Below, piece after piece: positions 28,501 to 29,286 of a stretch of DNA of 29,286 nt. Under the pieces are notes generated by a model, which ran no database searches, was not told the origin of the DNA, and saw only the letters and a program-made list of their open reading frames with translations. Numbering within the stretch: position 1 is the stretch's first letter; every line of letters begins with the position of its first letter. The DNA comes from Apostichopus californicus (lineage: Eukaryota; Echinodermata; Holothuroidea; Aspidochirotida; Stichopodidae): positions 951 through 30,236 of the forward strand of contig JAIPMN010017594.1 of NCBI GenBank assembly GCA_020650975.1. The letters are read 5' to 3'. A program made the translations under genes and the position numbers.

Positions 28501-29286
28501 AATGACCTCCGAGTGCCCGCCCACTTTCGGCTTCTGGACTTCACTCTGATTGGCTGGAACTGTGTTCGTATTTCGCAATAAGACTGGCTTCCCGTCTTTC
28601 CCCATAGTCACTGATATCACTGAACCGCTCGGGTAGCTTAAAACAGACGTTGAAGAAGAGGATGCGGCTTTGGCGATGTCTTGACCAGCTTCCTTTAATA
28701 TATTGGAAGAGGAAACTCCCGCTGTCTTTTGTGATGCCAACTGCTGTACAAATTTGATCGGCAGTTTGCCCCCTCTACTGAGAGCTTGTGCCGTTATCCC
28801 GGCGGGCAGATTTTTGATGATAATGGTCTTCTTGTTGGATAAGAGAAAATCCAAATTGGAAGGCTTTGTGCTTCCGTTTCTGACGACAGAAGCCTGTGCC
28901 GTGTTAGGGACAGTCTGTCCGAATGTCTGTGAATTGCCAAGATTGGATGACGTCTCCGACTTGGGAAATTTCTGCAAAATGGAATGACTTAAAATGTTCA
29001 CATAAGTTTAATATTGGAACAATCATCTGGGGAAACAACTCGAGAAACATTCAAAGTAACAAATTTTAATCTTGCAGGAAAACTTTGGAACATACGTACA
29101 AGCATGAAAGTAACATGAATGTATTACTGTACCTCAATACGACCTGATAAAGTGGTGAAACTATTTGGACCGTTGAGAGATTCTAATTTCGTGATGGGTC
29201 TATCTTCAATGTTAGATGATGGCAACTTCCCGTCATGTGGGCCTCCACCCGTCTCAAAATGATTAGCACTTTCATCATCAAGCGAT
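7480..29286 (-). CDS. SBNO1: Strawberry notch orthologue (SBNO1/sno), 28 coding exons, 5' end outside window
   Basis: Joined coding segments: 29133-29286, 28063-28971, 27821-27917, 26916-27125, 26176-26260, 24506-24596, 23749-23910, 22972-23107, 22569-22674, 22223-22376, 21472-21654, 20232-20329, 19924-20063, 19063-19290, 18163-18399, 17337-17497, 16702-16833, 16284-16419, 15960-16072, 15150-15221, 14624-14714, 14062-14136, 13186-13332, 12725-12819, 10809-10901, 9438-9664, 8186-8382, 7480-7562. Every intron is GT-AG and all phases agree, giving 1536 residues in the window. Numbering the first complete codon as 1: Walker [10 protein letters not shown] at 459-467, DECH at 573-576, SAT at 612-614, acidic/Lys linker about 842-990, motif VI GRTHRS at 1140-1145. 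Family knowledge: strawberry notch proteins are nuclear SF2 helicase-like regulators acting with Notch and EGFR signalling in development; human SBNO1 has about 1390 residues. Invertebrates usually have one copy, so SBNO1 versus SBNO2 is not meant strictly. The start codon and promoter are not in the window. Confidence 0.96.
7858..8165. repeat. Three-copy ~111-118-bp repeat in intron 27
   Basis: CAGAAATTC followed by a variant of TATATCTACTTGTATCTTAC occurs at about 7910, 8021 and 8139, separated by C-rich CCACC-type tracts. The array ends about 20 bp from the exon 27 donor but does not include exon sequence. The Pro-rich plus-strand open frames here are a by-product of the repeat. Confidence 0.75.
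8186..8382 (-). CDS. SBNO1: SBNO exon 27, [18 protein letters not shown]
   Basis: Encodes [33 protein letters not shown] and [17 protein letters not shown]. The conserved C-terminal core of SBNO proteins is clear. Acceptor TTTTTTAG, donor G|GTGAGG, phase 2 to 1. Confidence 0.96.
8925..9524 (-). repeat. 120-bp x5 tandem array made of SBNO exon 26 3' end, donor and intron start
   Basis: Five consecutive 120-bp units fill exactly 600 bp. On the gene strand each unit has 87 nt of exon 26 coding sequence, a donor, and 33 nt of intron 26. The copy at 9405-9524 contains the real exon end. The four downstream copies differ from it by only two or three substitutions over the shared ~104 bp compared, including nonsynonymous changes, so they are recent and not obviously constrained. 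Donors read GTAATT in four copies and GTGATT in the most distal. The period is a multiple of three, which also creates an accidental plus-strand open frame. Confidence 0.97.
9438..9664 (-). CDS. SBNO1: SBNO exon 26, [22 protein letters not shown]
   Basis: Seventy-five codons plus two bases, encoding [42 protein letters not shown] and MCSHKF, with a final split Trp codon (TG|G). Acceptor CGCTCAG, donor GTAATT. The last 87 nt of the exon and 33 nt of intron form the unit of a five-copy tandem array. The upstream-most donor is used here because it restores WRGRC in the next exon; in this frame the intron reads TAA directly after the Trp codon. Confidence 0.95.
10382..10671. repeat. Foldback element in intron 25
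   Basis: The left arm, 10382-10433, is complementary to 10619-10671; both contain CAGAAGCTTAAAAGTGCCAT in one sense or the other, then CTTTGCCCCA. Further pairing inside (ATAAGTCAAC with GTCAACTTAT variants) and a central GCTCAGTTGCTTTAACTGAGC palindrome indicate a nearly full-length foldback. No transposase coding. Confidence 0.75.
10809..10901 (-). CDS. SBNO1: SBNO exon 25, ERGLKW and [10 protein letters not shown]
   Basis: Thirty-one codons, phase 0 to 0. Encodes [20 protein letters not shown] and [10 protein letters not shown], matching SVERGMSW...PDDGFYLSLQ of human. Acceptor GTTACAG, donor GTATCT. Confidence 0.95.
10926..11290 (+). mobile_element. tRNA-derived SINE, family 1, plus strand, intron 24
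   Basis: The head carries a pol III A box (GTGGTCAAGTGG) and B box (GGTTCGAGCCC), followed by the CCTTGGGCAAGGCGCTTTATC segment, a unique body, and a tail GCGCTATATAAGAAC ending in an ATT repeat. It is inserted antisense to SBNO. A true tRNA is excluded by lack of cloverleaf 3' pairing. Confidence 0.85.
11485..12545. repeat. ~80-bp (2 x ~40) degenerate satellite in intron 24
   Basis: Variants of CTTTCTAATACAGGGAACTG and CATATATGGAACTATGTTCT alternate. TACAGGGAAC starts at 11591, 11671 and 11751, an 80-bp step, and an extra copy at 11791 shows that the 80-bp unit is two related ~40-bp halves. The left end (11485-11590) is more decayed. It makes up over half of intron 24 and creates spurious plus-strand open frames. 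Confidence 0.85.
12725..12819 (-). CDS. SBNO1: SBNO exon 24, divergent [11 protein letters not shown] segment
   Basis: Ninety-five bp, phase 1 to 0. Encodes [20 protein letters not shown] and [11 protein letters not shown], corresponding to the less conserved stretch before ISVERG in human. Phase fit on both sides and the positional match support it. Acceptor CTTTCAG, donor GTATGT. Confidence 0.9.
13186..13332 (-). CDS. SBNO1: SBNO exon 23, [18 protein letters not shown]
   Basis: Encodes [32 protein letters not shown] and LWDMGIL. Matches the family block KFLNRILGMEVHQQNALF. Acceptor CTCCAG, donor G|GTAAGT, phase 1 to 1. Confidence 0.96.
13333..14061. other. Intron 22, nothing recognised
   Basis: AT-rich. 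Overlapping 63-64 codon frames on both strands near 13744-13999 are chance frames. Confidence 0.5.
14062..14136 (-). CDS. SBNO1: SBNO exon 22, ALIGVGLI
   Basis: A short 75-bp exon encoding [17 protein letters not shown] and ending in [12 protein letters not shown] corresponds to GLIGVGLI in vertebrates. Acceptor CCCCCAG, donor G|GTATGT, phase 1 to 1. Confidence 0.95.
14375..14402. repeat. G-rich tract with G-quadruplex potential, intron 21
   Basis: Runs of five to ten G separated by single A, on the plus strand, that is the template strand of SBNO; the transcript would be C-rich here. Confidence 0.6.
14624..14714 (-). CDS. SBNO1: SBNO exon 21, [14 protein letters not shown]
   Basis: Encodes [20 protein letters not shown] and PPRSRFFA. 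Acceptor ATTTCAG, donor G|GTACAC, phase 0 to 1. Confidence 0.96.
15150..15221 (-). CDS. SBNO1: SBNO exon 20, [20 protein letters not shown]
   Basis: A 24-codon exon, phase 0 to 0, encoding [20 protein letters not shown] and IDNK, a nearly invariant family block. Acceptor CCAAAAG, with a weak pyrimidine tract; donor GTCAGT. Confidence 0.96.
15592..15692. repeat. AAT/ATC microsatellite in intron 19
   Basis: Imperfect AATAATCATAAT repeats over about 100 bp. Confidence 0.8.
15960..16072 (-). CDS. SBNO1: SBNO exon 19, motif [10 protein letters not shown]
   Basis: Encodes [20 protein letters not shown] and [25 protein letters not shown] is the SF2 motif VI with the arginine finger candidates, spanning the exon junction. 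Acceptor GTTTACAG, donor GTAAGT, phase 1 to 0. Confidence 0.98.
16284..16419 (-). CDS. SBNO1: SBNO exon 18, motif V region [18 protein letters not shown]
   Basis: Encodes [38 protein letters not shown] and [17 protein letters not shown] corresponds to helicase motif V, and QQFG begins motif VI, completed in the next exon. Acceptor TTTCACAG, donor G|GTGAGT, phase 0 to 1. Confidence 0.98.
16438..16662. repeat. AT-rich tract and 98-bp direct duplication in intron 17
   Basis: Poly-T/poly-A rich low-complexity DNA. GTTCATGTTTA followed by TTTCTCCAGTATAAAGTATA occurs at 16527 and again at 16625. The second copy ends about 40 bp from the exon 17 donor. Confidence 0.7.
16702..16833 (-). CDS. SBNO1: SBNO exon 17, [14 protein letters not shown] block
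   Basis: Forty-four codons, phase 0 to 0. Encodes [20 protein letters not shown] and KKRFMDGEK. The Met is internal, not a start. The acceptor CCAG is preceded by a TTTA-repeat tract that serves as a T-rich tract. Donor GTGAGC. Confidence 0.97.
17337..17497 (-). CDS. SBNO1: SBNO exon 16, [21 protein letters not shown] block
   Basis: Encodes [14 protein letters not shown] and [20 protein letters not shown], matching the human block that follows the linker. Acceptor TTCTCTAG, donor GTATGA, phase 1 to 0. Confidence 0.97.
17498..18162. other. Intron 15 with an unexplained GC-richer patch
   Basis: The stretch at about 17830-18050 is richer in GC than neighbouring introns. I checked the gene strand for a cassette exon and saw stops in the frames examined. 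The source is unknown. Confidence 0.4.
18163..18399 (-). CDS. SBNO1: SBNO exon 15, DPWLKK and Lys-rich linker
   Basis: Starts with the conserved PWLKK (the preceding Asp is split across the junction), then a long Lys-rich run of KKK clusters, then [14 protein letters not shown] and a Ser/Pro tail. Human SBNO1 has the same DPWL-plus-lysine arrangement. The acceptor, preceded by a weak pyrimidine tract (TCCAAAG), is the least certain boundary here, but phase and homology support it. Donor G|GTAAGC, phase 1 to 1. Confidence 0.92.
18525..18855 (-). mobile_element. tRNA-derived SINE, family 1, minus strand, intron 14
   Basis: On the gene strand the head reads GTTGTGGTCAAGTGGTTAAG with B box GGTTCGAATCC, then GTGTCCTTGGATAATTC and a body ending GCGCTTTATAAACCC with an ATT-type tail. 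It shares head and middle with the copy at 10926-11290 but is clearly diverged. It lies in sense with SBNO. Confidence 0.82.
19063..19290 (-). CDS. SBNO1: SBNO exon 14, acidic Ser/Asp linker ending [11 protein letters not shown]
   Basis: Seventy-five codons of low-complexity linker (residues 843-917): a basic start, then Ser/Asp/Glu-rich sequence with an unbroken acidic run of Asp and Glu, ending [11 protein letters not shown]. Vertebrate SBNO1 has the same layout, with FNPF after an acidic run. The acidic Ser sites look like CK2 substrates by composition (inference). Acceptor TTCGCAG, donor G|GTGAGT, phase 1 to 1. Confidence 0.95.
19924..20063 (-). CDS. SBNO1: SBNO exon 13, [14 protein letters not shown] and basic stretch
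   Basis: Encodes [20 protein letters not shown] and then a divergent basic run ending RNGKRKRKR, a good candidate nuclear localisation signal. It opens the low-complexity linker inserted in the C lobe. Acceptor TTTTCAG, donor G|GTAAAT, phase 2 to 1. Confidence 0.95.
20232..20329 (-). CDS. SBNO1: SBNO exon 12, start of helicase-like C lobe
   Basis: Encodes [20 protein letters not shown] and [10 protein letters not shown]. This is the first strand of the C lobe (Helicase_C_4 type in family terms) and is nearly invariant. Acceptor TTTCAG, donor AA|GTAAGA, phase 0 to 2. Confidence 0.97.
20330..21471. other. Intron 11, nothing further recognised
   Basis: A 1142-bp intron with short poly-T/A tracts and a GC-richer patch near 21130-21190. 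No exon with correct phase was seen. Confidence 0.5.
21472..21654 (-). CDS. SBNO1: SBNO exon 11, [18 protein letters not shown] block
   Basis: Sixty-one codons, phase 0 to 0. Encodes [14 protein letters not shown] and [19 protein letters not shown], the helical segment linking the two helicase-like lobes. Acceptor CCTTCAG, donor GTAACC. Confidence 0.97.
22223..22376 (-). CDS. SBNO1: SBNO exon 10, [21 protein letters not shown] block
   Basis: Encodes [20 protein letters not shown] and MYNRAVKL, among the most conserved stretches of the family. Acceptor GTTACAG, donor GTGAGT, phase 2 to 0. Confidence 0.97.
22569..22674 (-). CDS. SBNO1: SBNO exon 9, [17 protein letters not shown] block
   Basis: Encodes [20 protein letters not shown] and FIQAVEKR, very close to vertebrate SBNO1. 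Phase 1 to 2, with the final Arg codon split across the junction. Acceptor CTTGCAG, donor AG|GTATTG. Confidence 0.97.
22972..23107 (-). CDS. SBNO1: SBNO exon 8, DECH box and SAT motif
   Basis: Begins [12 protein letters not shown], the Walker B/DExH box of the family (DECH at residues 573-576), and ends IIYCSATG, motif III (SAT). GSSKPTKTG lies between them. Acceptor TTACCAG, donor G|GTACAG, phase 0 to 1. Confidence 0.98.
23749..23910 (-). CDS. SBNO1: SBNO exon 7, [17 protein letters not shown] block
   Basis: Fifty-four codons, phase 0 at both ends. Encodes the conserved [17 protein letters not shown] and [15 protein letters not shown] segments of the N lobe. Acceptor CATGCAG, donor GTAAGT. 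Confidence 0.97.
23911..24505. other. Intron 6 with G/T-rich and C-rich simple tracts
   Basis: GGTGGGTGGGTCGGGGGGTG near 24038-24057, and poly-C runs near 24137-24147 and 24211-24219. No exon seen. Confidence 0.5.
24506..24596 (-). CDS. SBNO1: SBNO exon 6, [15 protein letters not shown] block
   Basis: Thirty codons plus one base. Encodes [20 protein letters not shown] and VHSLNK, nearly identical to vertebrate SBNO1 in the segment after Walker A. Acceptor CTCTCAG, donor GTCGGT, which is a weak match to consensus. Phase 2 to 0. Confidence 0.97.
24735..25313. mobile_element. MITE-like foldback element with long terminal inverted repeats, intron 5
   Basis: It opens TTAAAGGATTGGTTCAG and closes with the complement CTGAACCAATCCTTTAA. 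The inverted similarity continues inward for about 85 bp and then again around the internal GTGATGTCACATCC palindromic motif (near 24910 and 25142 on opposite strands). Length is about 580 bp with no coding capacity. A target-site duplication was not clear. Confidence 0.75.
25314..26175. other. Remainder of intron 5
   Basis: AT-rich to about 25830, then a G-rich stretch at 25875-25920 (GGGGGAGGGAAGGAGTGGGG), which could form a G-quadruplex on the plus strand. No exon or RNA gene seen. Confidence 0.5.
26176..26260 (-). CDS. SBNO1: SBNO exon 5, Walker A
   Basis: Encodes [20 protein letters not shown] and GRKRSLW. The P-loop GAGVGKGRT is the nucleotide-binding motif of strawberry notch helicase-like proteins (AAA_34 type). 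Acceptor TCTTCAG, donor TG|GTAAGT, phase 1 to 2; the split Trp codon joins to the next exon. Confidence 0.97.
26663..26800 (+). mobile_element. Decayed tRNA-like SINE head, intron 4
   Basis: GGATAACTCAGTCGTTAGAG resembles an A box and CTGGTTTGAATTTCC a degraded B box 50 bp later, with a TCTTTGTGAATTTATATTTT tail. It is too altered to fold as a working tRNA. Its sequence differs from families 1 and 2 here. Confidence 0.5.
26916..27125 (-). CDS. SBNO1: SBNO exon 4, start of helicase-like N lobe
   Basis: Encodes [16 protein letters not shown] followed by a variable stretch, then [20 protein letters not shown] and RAGFLIG. These match the family blocks that lead into Walker [10 protein letters not shown] corresponds to the Q-motif-like part. 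Acceptor TTTTCCAG, donor G|GTGAGA, phase 1 to 1. Confidence 0.96.
27501..27858 (-). repeat. 58-bp x6 tandem array made of SBNO exon 3 3' end, donor and intron start
   Basis: Six units of 58 bp (the most distal, 27501-27568, carries a 10-bp insertion) account for exactly 358 bp. On the gene strand each unit has 38 nt of exon 3 coding sequence, a donor and 20 nt of intron 3. The copy at 27801-27858 is the real exon end. Donors going downstream read GTAAGT, GTAATT, GTAAGT, GTCAGT, GTAAGT, GTAAGT. The period is not a multiple of three, so use of a later donor shifts the frame. Confidence 0.97.
27821..27917 (-). CDS. SBNO1: SBNO exon 3, acidic stretch and [12 protein letters not shown] block
   Basis: Acceptor ATTTTCAG, donor T|GTAAGT, phase 0 to 1. 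It encodes an acidic run ([12 protein letters not shown]) followed by [14 protein letters not shown], the block that precedes the helicase-like region in SBNO proteins (human has LGHAETYAEYMP). Its last 38 nt, the donor and 20 nt of intron are repeated in tandem downstream. The most upstream donor is chosen because it alone gives SKLKIGL across the junction; reading past it meets a stop in the next copy. Confidence 0.95.
28063..28971 (-). CDS. SBNO1: SBNO exon 2, long Ser/Thr-rich N-terminal region with SIM-like motif
   Basis: A 909-bp exon (303 codons, residues 52-354), phase 0 at both ends, with acceptor TTTTGCAG and donor GTAAGT. It is by far the longest exon. The protein is rich in Ser, Thr, Asn and Lys, without globular domains that I recognise. 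It holds the hydrophobic-acidic motif VIDLTDD at about residues 207-213, which has the form of a SUMO-interacting motif. The N-terminal part of strawberry notch proteins is generally divergent and probably disordered. Confidence 0.9.
29133..29286 (-). CDS. SBNO1: SBNO exon 1 of window (partial, N-terminal region)
   Basis: This is the 3' part of a coding exon that runs off the right edge. It has 51 complete codons (residues 1-51), rich in Ser, Asn, Gly and acidic residues, ending LSGRIE just before a GTACAG donor, phase 0. There is no stop in this frame up to the edge. The region is poorly conserved in the family, so the call rests on phase continuity with the next exon and position. The true start codon must lie upstream. 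Confidence 0.72.

Noticed and set aside
28703-28987. 94-codon plus-strand frame over exon 2
   Set aside because: Antisense shadow of the long N-terminal exon.

Overview
The window is eukaryotic nuclear DNA from what looks like a marine invertebrate. It is AT-rich and intron-rich, with introns mostly 150-1800 bp, and carries tRNA-derived SINE copies, foldback (MITE-like) elements and many minisatellites. The coding sequence is closest in character to a deuterostome orthologue, and an echinoderm (sea cucumber or sea urchin type) is my best guess; no marker in the window fixes the species. No bacterial, plasmid or phage features are present.

One protein-coding gene occupies about three quarters of the window on the minus strand. 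It is the strawberry notch orthologue (sno/SBNO1 family, an SF2 DExH helicase-like nuclear regulator). I could place 28 coding exons between 29286 and 7480. The 5' end lies beyond the right edge. All 27 introns are GT-AG, all codon phases match across every junction, and the joined coding length is 4612 nt (1 nt + 1536 codons + stop). The exons give, in order: a Ser/Thr-rich N-terminal region with a possible SUMO-interacting motif; an acidic stretch; the conserved [12 protein letters not shown] block; the helicase-like N lobe with Walker [14 protein letters not shown] box and SAT motif; a helicase-like C lobe interrupted by an acidic then Lys-rich linker; motif VI (GRTHRS); and the SBNO C-terminal alpha/beta region ending in a short tail.

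The most unusual feature is that two exons of this gene have had their 3' end, splice donor and start of the following intron tandemly amplified into that intron. Exon 26 has a 120-bp unit in 5 copies at 8925-9524. Exon 3 has a 58-bp unit in 6 copies at 27501-27858. In both, the authentic exon end is the transcription-upstream copy and the remaining copies form a ladder of decoy donor sites. Introns 24 and 27 and the presumed 3' UTR also hold tandem arrays, but these do not contain exon sequence.

The left 7.4 kb (1-7479) lies downstream of the gene. It holds the presumed 3' UTR, a long inverted repeat (378-682), two copies of one tRNA-derived SINE (2062-2255 and 4678-4866), several short minisatellites and no gene that I can support. 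A second SINE family is present in introns 24 and 14, in opposite orientations. Foldback elements lie in introns 5 and 25.
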